Assembly (NCBI RefSeq): GCF_051594765.1
Contig: NZ_JBPPGJ010000012.1
Span: forward strand, 1 to 64,000
Length of the DNA: 64,000 nt
Source: Paenibacillus_AR sp051594765
GTDB lineage: Bacteria; Bacillota; Bacilli; Paenibacillales; NBRC-103111
Direction: 5' to 3'
Shown here: positions 25,878 to 35,044 of the stretch, piece after piece
How positions within the stretch are numbered: the first letter of the stretch is position 1
Layout: each line of letters opens with the position of its first letter
Made by a program: the position numbers and the translations under genes
The notes under the pieces: model-generated
Database searches by the model: none
What the model was told of the DNA's origin: nothing
Seen by the model: the letters and a program-made list of their open reading frames with translations, nothing else

Positions 25878-26646
25878 GAAGCAAAAGGGTCATGAGAACC
25901 ACGAACGCTGGCTCATCACCTATGCGGACCTGATCACGCTGCTCCTGATCTTCTTCGTCATTATGTACGCCATGAGTAAAGTGGATATGAACAAGTACGA
26001 GGAGCTCTCCCGCTCGCTTCACCTTCAGTTTACCAAAGCCGATTCCATCATACTGAAGAACGACGGCATCCAGGGCGACCTGAAGACCGGCAAGGGGGAG
26101 GAAGGCGACTCGAAGGATCTGCAGACGCCCACTCCGACCCCGGCAGCCACTCCGGGAGCCTCGGAGCAGGAGATCCGGGACCAGGAGCTCCGGGATCTCT
26201 TAACCAAGGTGAACCAGTACATCAACGAGAACCATCTGGAGGCCCAGGTGGCGGCCAACAACAGCCAGCGCGGCGTCGTCATCAAGCTGAACGACCTGAT
26301 CCTGTTCGACTTGGGCAAGGCTGATCTGAAGCCGGCTGCTCTTCCGATCCTGAACAAGCTGGCCTCCCTCTTCCAGACCTTGAACACCAAGGTCAGCATC
26401 GAGGGCCATACGGATGATCTTCCGCTCCAGACCGGCTCCCTGTACCGGGATAACTGGGGGCTCTCCCAGGCCCGATCCGTCTCGGTGGTCCGCCACTTCC
26501 TGACGGTAGAGGGCATGCGCAACGACATGTTCGTCTCCGCCGCCTACGCGGACACGATGCCGGTAGCCCCCAACGATTCCGAAGCCAATCGGGCCAAAAA
26601 CCGCCGCGTCGAAATCATCGTCCTCCGCGAACCGATCCCGCATTAA
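25852..26646 (+). CDS. motB: Flagellar stator protein MotB (MotS-like)
   Basis: A 264-residue stator subunit. The single N-terminal membrane helix contains the ion-binding Asp in TYADLITLLLIFFVIMYAMS (about residues 24-43). A flexible Pro/Thr linker (about 88-100) and a C-terminal OmpA-like peptidoglycan-binding domain (LSIEGHTDDLP, SQARSVSVVRHFL, NRRVEI) follow. Start codons GTG 25852 or GTG 25861 are both possible after AAGGGGAAGTAG. The linker and domain details look more like Bacillus MotS than MotB, so coupling to sodium rather than protons is an open possibility. Confidence 0.9.
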   Translation: MSAVSRRNRKQKGHENHERWLITYADLITLLLIFFVIMYAMSKVDMNKYEELSRSLHLQFTKADSIILKNDGIQGDLKTGKGEEGDSKDLQTPTPTPAATPGASEQEIRDQELRDLLTKVNQYINENHLEAQVAANNSQRGVVIKLNDLILFDLGKADLKPAALPILNKLASLFQTLNTKVSIEGHTDDLPLQTGSLYRDNWGLSQARSVSVVRHFLTVEGMRNDMFVSAAYADTMPVAPNDSEANRAKNRRVEIIVLREPIPH

Positions 26647-26650
26647 CAAC

Positions 26651-26700
26651 AAAGCGCTGTCCCCGCCGGGTTAACCGGCTGTGGGACAGCGCTTTTGGTT
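26651..26700. terminator. Bidirectional terminator between motB and minJ
   Basis: AAAGCGCTGTCCC pairs with GGGACAGCGCTTT, with an inner CCGG/CCGG stem, between convergent genes. Confidence 0.88.
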
Positions 26701-27990
26701 TCATGCGGATTTGGAGCCCTTCTTCTCCTGCAGTCCTCCGAAGGCCTGCAGCAGCACGGACAACAGGCTGACCCTCCGCCGTTCTTCGACGATGTACCGG
26801 GCGTCGTCATCCGGGCAGAGCAGCACGCCCAACTGATGATGGTCTCCCGCGAACACCGCCCGGCTGACGAACTTCGTCTGCCCTTCCAGGTTCAGAATCT
26901 CCATCCGGCAGAATGCCGGATTGATCTGGAATGCGCCGTGAAGCTCCTCCCGCGTCCGGACTCGGACGCCATTGATCTTCTCGATGGTTTCACCGGCTTC
27001 GATCCCCAGCTCCGCCGCCGGGCTTCCCGGCAAAACAGCTAGGATCTTCAAGCCCTGAAGCCCATGGACGAAGAGGGGGGCGCGCTTGCTCTCCTCCCAG
27101 CCGCTGAACCAGATCAGCAGCTCATGCAGCGCGATGGTCAGAAGTGCCGCCGGCAGCAGAAGCACCGCCACCCAATGGGCCAAGAGCGCCATGCCGGTCA
27201 CAGCCAGCGCATACGCCATCAGGAAGCCGGCGCTACGCCGCGCCTTCTCCTTGGGCAGCCGGGACAAGGTCCGCTCCGTGAAGCCCAGCACCACCGGCAT
27301 GGCCATGACGGTCCAGCCGCCCGTCGCCAGCTCCGAGCCGAAGACGGGACTCCAGGGAAGCTCGAAGCCTCCTCCCCCGCTCACGGGAACAAGAAGGAAC
27401 AGGGCCAGCGGCCAGAACCCATACATATGGTAGCCCCCGACCGGCTTGCCCCGCTTGCTGTCATAGAACAAGGGGCTTGCAGAGCGGCTGCCTTGGGTGC
27501 GAACGAGCAGAGCCTCCGCAAGATGCAGCACGCCGGCTAACGCCAGCAGCCCGGGTACATCCACCCGGTCCATCCAGCGGTACAGCCAGCCGAACGCCTC
27601 GCTTCCGGAGCCGCCCGGCACCCAATCGAGGATGCACCGGACCACCCCCAGGATTCCGGCGGCGTAGGCCATGCACAAGAAACGGATGCGGAATAGAATC
27701 AGCACGAGCGAGATTCCCCACAGGAGCAGCACGGCCTCTGCCGTGACGGCTGCCCCCAGGAGGCCCATCACCAGAGAAACGCCGAGGCCCGCCGCAGTAC
27801 CCCACAGCAGGAGATGCCAAGCCTCTATGAACAGATAATGCAGACGCACGTGGAAGAGCTTGCGCTCCAGTTGGATCTGCCTGCGGTACTGCAGGAGAAT
27901 GAGAACCAGGCCCAGATAGAAGAAGGGGTGGATCAGGAGCCTGAGCACCGCTTCTCCCAAGCCGGTGAGCAGGGTCCATGCCATGTCCAA
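26701..27990 (-). CDS. minJ: Polytopic PDZ-domain protein, MinJ-like division-site adaptor
   Basis: A 429-residue protein with about eight hydrophobic helices in residues 1-310 and a C-terminal PDZ domain at about 320-400 (LKILAVLPGSPAAELGIEAGETIEKINGVRV). In Bacillus subtilis MinJ has this architecture, bridges DivIVA and MinD at the poles and division site, and lies just downstream of ctpB as here; the similarity is architectural plus positional. The start is TTG at 27990, ten bases after AAGGAG; an ATG at 27984 is the alternative. It is separated from ctpB by a terminator, so it is probably transcribed on its own. Confidence 0.7.
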   Translation of the reverse strand: MDMAWTLLTGLGEAVLRLLIHPFFYLGLVLILLQYRRQIQLERKLFHVRLHYLFIEAWHLLLWGTAAGLGVSLVMGLLGAAVTAEAVLLLWGISLVLILFRIRFLCMAYAAGILGVVRCILDWVPGGSGSEAFGWLYRWMDRVDVPGLLALAGVLHLAEALLVRTQGSRSASPLFYDSKRGKPVGGYHMYGFWPLALFLLVPVSGGGGFELPWSPVFGSELATGGWTVMAMPVVLGFTERTLSRLPKEKARRSAGFLMAYALAVTGMALLAHWVAVLLLPAALLTIALHELLIWFSGWEESKRAPLFVHGLQGLKILAVLPGSPAAELGIEAGETIEKINGVRVRTREELHGAFQINPAFCRMEILNLEGQTKFVSRAVFAGDHHQLGVLLCPDDDARYIVEERRRVSLLSVLLQAFGGLQEKKGSKSA

Positions 27991-28051
27991 GACCGATCAG
28001 CTCCTTATTCATGAGGTCATATCACAGGACCGTAACGGCCCGTTCAGCAGC

Positions 28052-28092
28052 AAAAAAAAGGGAAGGCAGGGCCCAAAAACCCCACCTTCCCA
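28052..28092 (-). terminator. Terminator of ctpB
   Basis: TGGGAAGGTGGGG pairs with CCCTGCCTTCCC on the minus strand, followed by eight T. Confidence 0.88.
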
Positions 28093-28157
28093 TACATTCG
28101 ACGCAGCGGCTAAGATTCCTGCCTTGCGCTTGCTTTTCCACCGAAACCCAAACCTTC

Positions 28158-29615
28158 TTAAGGCTGGGCCCCCAGCACCTTCAACGCCTCATTCAGCTGC
28201 AGGTCGCTCTTCGGATCCCGGAGCTTCACCACGATATCCTTCTCCAGCTTATCCATGACTGCGTTGTCGGCCTCTCCGCTAACGGGAAGCCCGTTGGCAC
28301 GCTGATACTCCTTCAGCACGGCGGCGGTCTTCTCGCTGAAGTAACCGTCCGTACGGTCCGGCTTATAACCGAGCCCCTCCAGGATCAGCTGAAGGCTCTT
28401 CACATCGTCATGGTTCATGTCCGGCTTCAGCACCGTCTTCTTGCTGAAGGGCATCACTTGGTAATAGGCCGGCTGCTCCACCTTCACGTCCGGGTCGATG
28501 CCTTTCTTGTGGATCCACGTGCCGTTCGGGGTCAGCCACTTGTAGGTGGTCAGCTTGATGTTGCTGCCGTCCCCCATCTCCTTCTCGAAGGTTACCTGGA
28601 CGGTTCCTTTGCCGAAGGTGGTCTCCCCGACCAGCTTGCCGAGGCCCGTATCCTTGAAGACGCCGGCCAGAATCTCCGATGCGCTGGCGCTACCCTTGTT
28701 GATCAGCACGGCCACCGGCAGATGCTTCGGCGCCGAAGCCGCCTCCGAATTGGTCGGTACCCGCTTGCCGTCCCGGTCCTCGATCTGGACGATGGGCTTG
28801 CCCTTGGCCACGAAATTCTCCGCGATCTCGACCACCACGGGAAGCAGGCCTCCCGGGTTGTTCCGGACGTCGATCACAAGGGCCTTCATCCCCTTGCTCT
28901 CCAGCCGGTTCAGCTCTTCCTTGAAGCGGACCGCGGTGTTGCTGGAGAACTGGCGGATCTCCAGCTTACCGACGGTCGGCGTGATCATCTCTCCGATGAC
29001 CGTCTCCACCGGAATATCATCCCGTACGACGATGACCTCCACGGGCTCCGTGGTGCCGCTTCGCATGATGGACAGCTTGGCCTGGGTTCCCTTGGGCCCG
29101 CGAATCTTCATGACGGCCTGGGTCAGGGTCAGACCCTCCAGCTTCTCGCCATTGACGCTCAGGATCACGTCGTTGGCCCGAATTCCCGCCTTCTCCGCCG
29201 GCGATTCCTTCATGGGCGACACGATGGTGACCCGCCCGTCCTCCAGCGAGACCTCTGCGCCGATGCCTTGGAAGGAGGCGCTGATGGTTTCCTCGAACTG
29301 CTTGGCTTCCTTCGGGTCCATGTAGGAGGTGAACGGATCGTCCAGCGCTTCCACCATGCCGTGGATGGCGCCGTTCAACAGCTTGTCATGATCCACTGCG
29401 GATACATATTTGGACTTGATCAGACTGTACGTCGTAGAAAGCTTGTTCAAATCCGCCTGTGATAAGCCTTCTGCCGGGGCGGCGGTCGGAGCGGCCACGG
29501 CCTTCACTTGCTCCATCCCGGATCCGGACGGTTCTACGATCGTCAGGGTCAGGATGCTGCTGGCGAACATGCCGAGCAGCAAGAACGCCAATACCGTTCT
29601 TCCGCGAAACACCAA
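28158..29615 (-). CDS. ctpB: Carboxyl-terminal processing protease CtpB (S41, PDZ, peptidoglycan-binding)
   Basis: A secreted or membrane-tethered serine protease of about 485 residues. An N-terminal hydrophobic anchor, a PDZ domain (about 95-180, GIGAEVSLEDGRV...GIRANDVILSVNG) and the S41 catalytic core with the Ser-Lys dyad follow in order (Ser about 309-311 in NKGSASASE, Lys in FGKGTVQ). A C-terminal peptidoglycan-binding domain 1 (VKSLQLILEGLGY...) ends it. In Bacillus subtilis CtpB cleaves SpoIVFA during sporulation. GTG at 29615, 11 bases after AGAAGGTGG, is the preferred start; GTG at 29627 overlaps the ribosome site. It follows the M23 hydrolase gene by about 80 bp. Confidence 0.92.
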   Translation of the reverse strand: MVFRGRTVLAFLLLGMFASSILTLTIVEPSGSGMEQVKAVAAPTAAPAEGLSQADLNKLSTTYSLIKSKYVSAVDHDKLLNGAIHGMVEALDDPFTSYMDPKEAKQFEETISASFQGIGAEVSLEDGRVTIVSPMKESPAEKAGIRANDVILSVNGEKLEGLTLTQAVMKIRGPKGTQAKLSIMRSGTTEPVEVIVVRDDIPVETVIGEMITPTVGKLEIRQFSSNTAVRFKEELNRLESKGMKALVIDVRNNPGGLLPVVVEIAENFVAKGKPIVQIEDRDGKRVPTNSEAASAPKHLPVAVLINKGSASASEILAGVFKDTGLGKLVGETTFGKGTVQVTFEKEMGDGSNIKLTTYKWLTPNGTWIHKKGIDPDVKVEQPAYYQVMPFSKKTVLKPDMNHDDVKSLQLILEGLGYKPDRTDGYFSEKTAAVLKEYQRANGLPVSGEADNAVMDKLEKDIVVKLRDPKSDLQLNEALKVLGAQP

Positions 29616-29695
29616 ATCGAACACCACCTTCTGACTCTGCTGCCGTACTCTGGGTAGTATATGACAAGCCAGGTCTTATTATTAGTGTACGCCGC

Positions 29696-30913
29696 TTACA
29701 GCCCAACATAAGGCCGCGGATTCTGCGGCCCGGCGTCCGTACGCACCTCAAAGTGCAGGTGGTTGCCGGTGGAATCCCCGGTGGAGCCCACCTCGCCCAC
29801 CTTGGAGCCCCGCTTCACCGTATCGCCTTCGCTGACGCTAATGGCGGACATGTGCCCGTACCACGTCACCAGTCCGTTATCATGGTCGATAACCACGGTA
29901 TTGCCGTAGCCGGACACCCAGGAGGCCAGAATCACCGTGCCGTCATCCGCTGCAACGATAGTGGTGCCTTTCGGCGCCGCGATGTCCATGCCCTTGTGAA
30001 GCTTGTTAACCTTGGCGATCGGATCGATCCGGTAGCCGAATTCCGATGTGATGGTGGTGCTGGCCGGCACCGGCCAAGCCAGCTTGCCGCCGGAATAAGC
30101 CGGCTTCGACGACGGAGCTTTGCCGGACTTGGCCGCAGCCTCCTTGCGCTGCTCCTCCAACAGTTTGTTGCGGAGGGCCTGCTTCTGCTTGACCAGATTC
30201 TCCACGGCCTTCTCCGCTTCCTCGCTGATCTCCTCCGCGTCCTTCTCCTGCTTGGAGAGGCTGGCGATGGCGACCTCCTTCTGCTTCTCCTGCTTCTGCA
30301 GATTCTGCTTCACGGCTTCGGCTTGGGCGTAGAGGCCCTTAACCTCCGACAGCTTCTTCTCGATCTCCTTCTTCTCGAGCGCAATCGTCTCCTTATCGTG
30401 AATGTTGGCCTCGAGAATCTCCTCATCCTTCGTCACGATGGTCTTCAGGTTCTGGAAGCGCTCGATGAAGTCGCCGAAGCTTGTCGCACTGAGCAGAACC
30501 TCCATATAAGAGACGGAGCCGTTCATATACATAAGCCGCACCCGGGAGCGCAGCATGCTGTCACGAGATTCGACCCGCTTCTCCGCTTCACCCAGCTTCT
30601 GGGCGGCGTCGTTCAGCTGCTTGTTCACATCCCCCAGCTGCTTGTTCAGATCCTCCAGCTGCTTGCCCTGCTGCTCGATATCCGCCTTCAGCTGGGCGTA
30701 ATTCTTCTTCTCTAGCTCGATCTTGCCCTTCAGCTGCTCGGCCTTCTTGTCCGCCTCCTGCTGCTTCCTCTGGTTGGCGGCCTCCTGCTGGGCGATCTGG
30801 TCGATTTGTCTTTGCAGGTCCTGTTGGACGCCCGCATAGCCCTGGAGCGGCACAAGCAACAGGCCGGCTGCCGCCGTGACGGCGATAAGCGGGGCGACGA
30901 TACCTTTTTTCAC
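29696..30913 (-). CDS. Secreted coiled-coil M23 peptidase, EnvC/PcsB/CwlO-type FtsEX partner
   Basis: A 405-residue wall protein with a signal peptide (about 1-28, ending GYA), a long Gln/Lys/Glu-rich coiled coil (about 30-270) and a C-terminal M23 (LytM) endopeptidase domain from about 295 with metal-site motifs HKGMDIAAP and GNHLHFEV. Proteins of this build are driven by the FtsEX complex to open peptidoglycan during growth or division. The gene directly follows ftsE-ftsX, supporting that pairing. The start is GTG at 30913, seven bases after AGGAGGAG; an upstream frame to 31048 runs back over the ftsX end and is not credible. Confidence 0.9.
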   Translation of the reverse strand: MKKGIVAPLIAVTAAAGLLLVPLQGYAGVQQDLQRQIDQIAQQEAANQRKQQEADKKAEQLKGKIELEKKNYAQLKADIEQQGKQLEDLNKQLGDVNKQLNDAAQKLGEAEKRVESRDSMLRSRVRLMYMNGSVSYMEVLLSATSFGDFIERFQNLKTIVTKDEEILEANIHDKETIALEKKEIEKKLSEVKGLYAQAEAVKQNLQKQEKQKEVAIASLSKQEKDAEEISEEAEKAVENLVKQKQALRNKLLEEQRKEAAAKSGKAPSSKPAYSGGKLAWPVPASTTITSEFGYRIDPIAKVNKLHKGMDIAAPKGTTIVAADDGTVILASWVSGYGNTVVIDHDNGLVTWYGHMSAISVSEGDTVKRGSKVGEVGSTGDSTGNHLHFEVRTDAGPQNPRPYVGL

Positions 30914-30986
30914 GAACGGTCTCCTCCTACGTGCTCTATCGTGGTATAGGCTTGTCCTGCGGCGGCGCCCGCATCCGGGCGGAAGA

Positions 30987-31904
30987 TCAGGCGCGCAGGT
31001 ACTTGCGGACGGACAGCATGCTTCCCCAGATGCCGATGCCGATGCCAATCCCGATCAGGATGGCGGACAGCTGCAGATAGACGGCGTCAAAGGGCTTCAT
31101 CTCCATCATGAACGTCTCCATGCTCGAACGGCTGGTTTCGATGAGCTTCCAATACCCCAGGGAGAGAATGGCCGCGGGAATTACCGATCCGATGATGCCC
31201 AGCATGGCTCCTTCGATGAAGAACGGCCAGCGGATGAAGCTGTTGGTCGCACCCACCAGCTTCATGATCTTGATCTCCCGGTTGCGGGCCATGATCGTCA
31301 GCTTGATGGTGTTGGAGATCAGGAACATGGCGGTCAGCGCCAGACACCCGACCAGAACCAGACCCACATTGCGGATCATCGAGGTCACCTTGAACAGGTT
31401 CTCGACCATGTCCGCGCCGTAATTGACCTTCACGATGGGCTTCGGCGTCCGGCCGTTGTTCAGTGCGGTGATGGCGTCCGCCACCTCCTTCACGGCGTGG
31501 GGGTCCTTGACGCGTACGGTGAAGGCATCGTTCAACGGGTTATTCTCGCCGTCCATACCTTCCAGCACCTTCTCGCCGGTCTCGCCCATCCGCTCCCGCA
31601 TCAGCTTCAAACCTTCTTCCTTCGACACGAAGATGACTTCATCCACGTTGCCGATGGCCTCCATCTCCGTCCGAAGCTTCGCAACGTTCTCCTGCGGCAG
31701 ATTCACGTCCAGGTAGACCTTGACCTCCACCTGGTTCTCTACCTGAGAAGACATGTAGTTCACGTTGACGGCCAAGAGCAGGAAGATGCCCAGCACGAAC
31801 AGCGAGATCGAGATCGCCGAGATCGAGGCGAACGTCATCCAGCCGTTGCGGATGAGGCTGCGAGTGCCTTCGCGGAAGTGGCGGCCGATCGTACTAATCT
31901 TCAT
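30987..31904 (-). CDS. ftsX: Cell division ABC transporter permease FtsX
   Basis: A 305-residue membrane protein with four helices (about 22-46, 178-200, 227-248 and 275-296). A large external domain after the first helix (about 50-170) contacts the wall hydrolase. The order and size are typical for Gram-positive FtsX. Together with FtsE it transmits ATP hydrolysis to the extracellular M23 protein encoded next. The start codon lies inside the end of ftsE (11-base overlap), so translation is coupled. Confidence 0.95.
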   Translation of the reverse strand: MKISTIGRHFREGTRSLIRNGWMTFASISAISISLFVLGIFLLLAVNVNYMSSQVENQVEVKVYLDVNLPQENVAKLRTEMEAIGNVDEVIFVSKEEGLKLMRERMGETGEKVLEGMDGENNPLNDAFTVRVKDPHAVKEVADAITALNNGRTPKPIVKVNYGADMVENLFKVTSMIRNVGLVLVGCLALTAMFLISNTIKLTIMARNREIKIMKLVGATNSFIRWPFFIEGAMLGIIGSVIPAAILSLGYWKLIETSRSSMETFMMEMKPFDAVYLQLSAILIGIGIGIGIWGSMLSVRKYLRA

Positions 31905-32580
31905 AGCCGTACTCCCCTCTCGCTTCGTCCCGCGCGATCAGGCCGTTCTCGATGGCGATGACGCGCTTGCGGATGGTGTTGACGATCTCCTTGTTGTGGG
32001 TGGCCATGATGATGGTGGTGCCGCGGTAGTTGATCTCCTCCAGCAGCTTCATGATATCCCACGAGGTCTCGGGGTCCAGGTTTCCCGTCGGTTCGTCCGC
32101 GATGATCACGGACGGATTGTTGACGATGGCGCGGGCGATGGCCACCCGCTGCTGCTGGCCGCCGGACAGCTGGGTCGGCAGGGAGTCCGCCTTCTCGCGG
32201 AGCTTCACCAGATCCAGCACCTCCAGGGTGCGCTTCCGGATCAGCTTCTTCGGAGCTTCGATAACCTCCATGGCGAAGGCCACGTTCTCAGCCACCGTCA
32301 GCTTGGGCAGCAGGCGGAAGTCCTGGAAGATGACCCCGATGTTGCGGCGGAGGTACGGAATCTTTCGCTGCTTCAGCTTGGCGAGGTTGAACCCGTTGAC
32401 AAAAATCTGCCCTTTGGTCGGTCTTTCCTCGCGATATATCATTTTCATGAAGGTCGACTTTCCGGCGCCGGAAGGGCCGACCACATAGACGAATTCGTTG
32501 CGGTCCACTTTCAGGTTAATGCCTCGAATGGCGTGTGTACCGTCCGGGTAGGTTTTCCACACGTCCTGCATTTCGATCAC
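31894..32580 (-). CDS. ftsE: Cell division ATP-binding protein FtsE
   Basis: A 228-residue ABC ATPase with Walker A GPSGAGKST at about 35-43, a Q-loop (IGVIFQDFRLL), signature LSGGQQQRVAIARA, Walker B VIIADEPTG and the H-loop ATHN. It energises the FtsEX complex. The start is probably GTG at 32580; an ATG three codons later (32571) is possible, and no strong ribosome site is seen for either. It is the first gene of ftsE-ftsX-hydrolase-ctpB and diverges from the VanW gene. Confidence 0.95.
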   Translation of the reverse strand: MIEMQDVWKTYPDGTHAIRGINLKVDRNEFVYVVGPSGAGKSTFMKMIYREERPTKGQIFVNGFNLAKLKQRKIPYLRRNIGVIFQDFRLLPKLTVAENVAFAMEVIEAPKKLIRKRTLEVLDLVKLREKADSLPTQLSGGQQQRVAIARAIVNNPSVIIADEPTGNLDPETSWDIMKLLEEINYRGTTIIMATHNKEIVNTIRKRVIAIENGLIARDEARGEYGYED

Positions 32581-32853
32581 GCTATCACATCCACTCTGTC
32601 GTTATCGTTCTCCCGGCTCCTCTAGTCCTCCGGGTATCATCAGCCTATAAAACTTCGACACAAAAAGTGAAAATCCTTCGTTCCCCCCGCGATTTCCCTG
32701 CATTTTACACATTTTTCTCAATTGGCGTCAGGCAGGGTCCACCCCGCTCTGCCGCATCCCTTACCGACCTTGATATATTCGCCCGGACGCGCACATATAC
32801 ATCGAGTACAAGCACGATCAAGCCGTTCCGCACAAAAAAAGGAGGGCGCCCCC

Positions 32854-34386
32854 ATGCAGCAGCGCCTCACCCTCATGACCGCAGCCGGCGCCGCCCTGCT
32901 GCTGGCCGCCGCCTTGGGCCTCCGCGCCTACGGGCTCAGCCCCAAGGTGCCGGATGGCTTCACGGCCGGCGGTCTGCCGCTGTCCGGCCTTACGCTGGAC
33001 GAGGCCCGGGCGCGCCTGCGGGAGCGGAGCCTGGCCCTGGAGGCGGTGCCGATCCGGTTCGACACGAACCGGGAGCAAGCCGCCGGCCGGGAGGGCACCT
33101 TCCGCAGCCTGGGCCTGCGGTGGGACCTGTCGGCCGCCGAAGCGGCGCTGGACCGGCTGGAGCAGGGCGGCGCGTTCCGCCGCGCCTGGCGCCGGTTCCA
33201 GCTCCGCGGCACGGATGCGGCCCCGGCGCTCTCGCTGGAGGAGGCCGCGTACCTCCAATACGTGGCCTCCTCCTGGGCGGAGCTGCAGGCCGCCAGGCCC
33301 GTGCCGGCCCGGCGGACCATTACGGCGGAGGACCGCGTCCACATCATTCCCGACGTGCCGGTGTACCGCGTCGATCTGGAGGCGCTCCGCGGCAGGCTCC
33401 TGGCCGCCGATTGGATGGGGCTGTGGAGCGCCTCCGGAACGGCGCCGGAGGAGCCTGGCGGGGACCGGCGCCCAGAGGGCGGCCCCAGCGTCAGCCATGA
33501 CGGCCGTACCGCTCCCGCGCCGCGGATCTCTAAGCCCCTCGGCCCCGTCCATATCGAGCTGCCCCTTACGGAGCTCCGGGCCCCCGATACCTACGAACGG
33601 CTGGCCGCCCAGGGCATCGACCGCAAGATCATGGAGTTCTCGACCGCCATCGCCCCCGGCGGTCCCGGCCGCCTCCACAACATCACCTCTGCCGCCAAGG
33701 CCGTCCATGATCGGCTGCTGGCCCCGGACGAGGTGTTCGACTACGCGCCCGCCATCCGGGAGGCGGAGACCCGCTTCGGCTTCCGGGAGGCGCCGGTCAT
33801 CTTCAACGGCAAGCTGACGCCCGGCATCGGCGGCGGTATCTGCCAGGTCTCGACCACTTTATACAACGCCGTCCTCCGGGCGGGGCTTGCCGTCGTGGAG
33901 CGGCGCAACCACTCCCTGCCGGTGAGCTACGCCCCCTTGGGGCAGGATGCCACCTTCAGCGACGGCAACATCAACTTCCGCTTCCGCAACAGTACGGGGG
34001 CGTATCTATTGATCCGCACCGCCGTCGAGTCCGACCAGCTGACCGTCAAGCTGTTCGGCCGCATGCCGGAGTCGGTCCGCTACGAGATCGAATCCGTCAC
34101 GCTCGAGGAGCTTCCCGCCCCGGTCAAAACCGTGGTCAACCCCAATCTGAAGCCCGGACGCCGCGAAGTCCTCCAGCAGGGCAAGCCCGGCTACGTGGTG
34201 GAGACCTACCGCACGAAGCTGGAGAACGGCGTCATCCTCTCCAAGGAGCGGATCTCGCGGGACCGCTATCTGCCCCAAGCCTCGCTGATCGCAGTAGGCG
34301 GAACAGCCGGCGGCTCCTCCGAGCCGGGGGCGCCCGAAGGGCCTGGGGTGCTGGAGGACGGCGTCGGAGAGCCCCGCTTCCGGTGA
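32854..34386 (+). CDS. VanW-family protein with C-terminal G5 domain
   Basis: A 510-residue envelope protein. An N-terminal signal/anchor helix (about 7-26) is followed by a peptidoglycan-binding-4-like region, the VanW domain (about 255-385: KIMEFSTAI, GRLHNITSAAK, GGGICQVSTTLYNA, RRNHSLPVSY) and a G5 domain at the C-terminus (about 405-480). Relatives sit in vancomycin gene clusters, but the function is not established. The ATG follows GGAGGG by seven bases. The gene is very GC-rich even for this window. Confidence 0.85.
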   Translation: MQQRLTLMTAAGAALLLAAALGLRAYGLSPKVPDGFTAGGLPLSGLTLDEARARLRERSLALEAVPIRFDTNREQAAGREGTFRSLGLRWDLSAAEAALDRLEQGGAFRRAWRRFQLRGTDAAPALSLEEAAYLQYVASSWAELQAARPVPARRTITAEDRVHIIPDVPVYRVDLEALRGRLLAADWMGLWSASGTAPEEPGGDRRPEGGPSVSHDGRTAPAPRISKPLGPVHIELPLTELRAPDTYERLAAQGIDRKIMEFSTAIAPGGPGRLHNITSAAKAVHDRLLAPDEVFDYAPAIREAETRFGFREAPVIFNGKLTPGIGGGICQVSTTLYNAVLRAGLAVVERRNHSLPVSYAPLGQDATFSDGNINFRFRNSTGAYLLIRTAVESDQLTVKLFGRMPESVRYEIESVTLEELPAPVKTVVNPNLKPGRREVLQQGKPGYVVETYRTKLENGVILSKERISRDRYLPQASLIAVGGTAGGSSEPGAPEGPGVLEDGVGEPRFR

Positions 34387-34489
34387 AGTTGTGACTGTCA
34401 CATGACCGCAGTTACTGGTCTCTTGTGACTGAGTTGGTGTATCTTTGACTCACAGCAACTTTATCGTCTATGAGAAGAAGGGATCGTTC

Positions 34490-35041
34490 ATGTCAAAGGC
34501 CGCCTTCTTTCTCCAGCTGCAGGATCGGCTGAGAGGATTGCCTTACGAGGAGCAGCAGAATATCATCCGCGTCTATGAGGACCTGTTCCGCCAGGCAGAG
34601 CTGAGCGGCAAGTCCGAGAGAGAGATTATCGAATCCCTGGGCTACGTGCCCGTGCCCATGCCTCCCCAAGCTTCGGAGCCCTCCCGGATAGGCGCCGACC
34701 TGGGGCTGACCGCCCGGAACGGGGTACGGTCCGTCGCCTCTACCGTGGCGCTCCTGTTTTTCAACCTGATCGTGGTCTTGGCTCCGTTCCTTACGGTGGC
34801 GGCGCTCTTGTTCACCTTCTCCGTGCTCTCGTTCCTGTTCACCTTCAGCTCCATCTGGATTCTGTTCGGCACCGGAGTCCCGACCTCTCTGACGCTGCTG
34901 CTGACGGAGGTGTTCACCGCCCTCCTGCTGACCGGCGCAGGCGTGCTGATGGGCATTGGCCTCTGGAAGATCAACCGCGGCTTCCTGAAGCTGACCCAAC
35001 GTTACATCCGGCTGAATCTGAAGCTGATTAAGGGGGAGTAA
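34490..35041 (+). CDS. DUF1700 (HAAS-type) membrane protein
   Basis: A 183-residue protein. The N-terminal cytoplasmic helical domain has the pattern FLQLQDRLRGLPYEEQQNII...YEDLF, and two or three membrane helices follow at about 80-165. DUF1700/HAAS proteins are usually encoded beside a PadR repressor and a DUF4097 protein and take part in poorly understood envelope-stress modules. Here the DUF4097 gene follows by four bases but no PadR gene is adjacent. The start at 34490 has AGAAGGG upstream. Confidence 0.82.
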   Translation: MSKAAFFLQLQDRLRGLPYEEQQNIIRVYEDLFRQAELSGKSEREIIESLGYVPVPMPPQASEPSRIGADLGLTARNGVRSVASTVALLFFNLIVVLAPFLTVAALLFTFSVLSFLFTFSSIWILFGTGVPTSLTLLLTEVFTALLLTGAGVLMGIGLWKINRGFLKLTQRYIRLNLKLIKGE

Positions 35042-35044
35042 GCC

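Noticed and set aside
32581..32853. Gene in the ftsE-VanW divergent gap
   Set aside because: No frame with a ribosome site or family signal was seen; it is probably only promoters and leaders.
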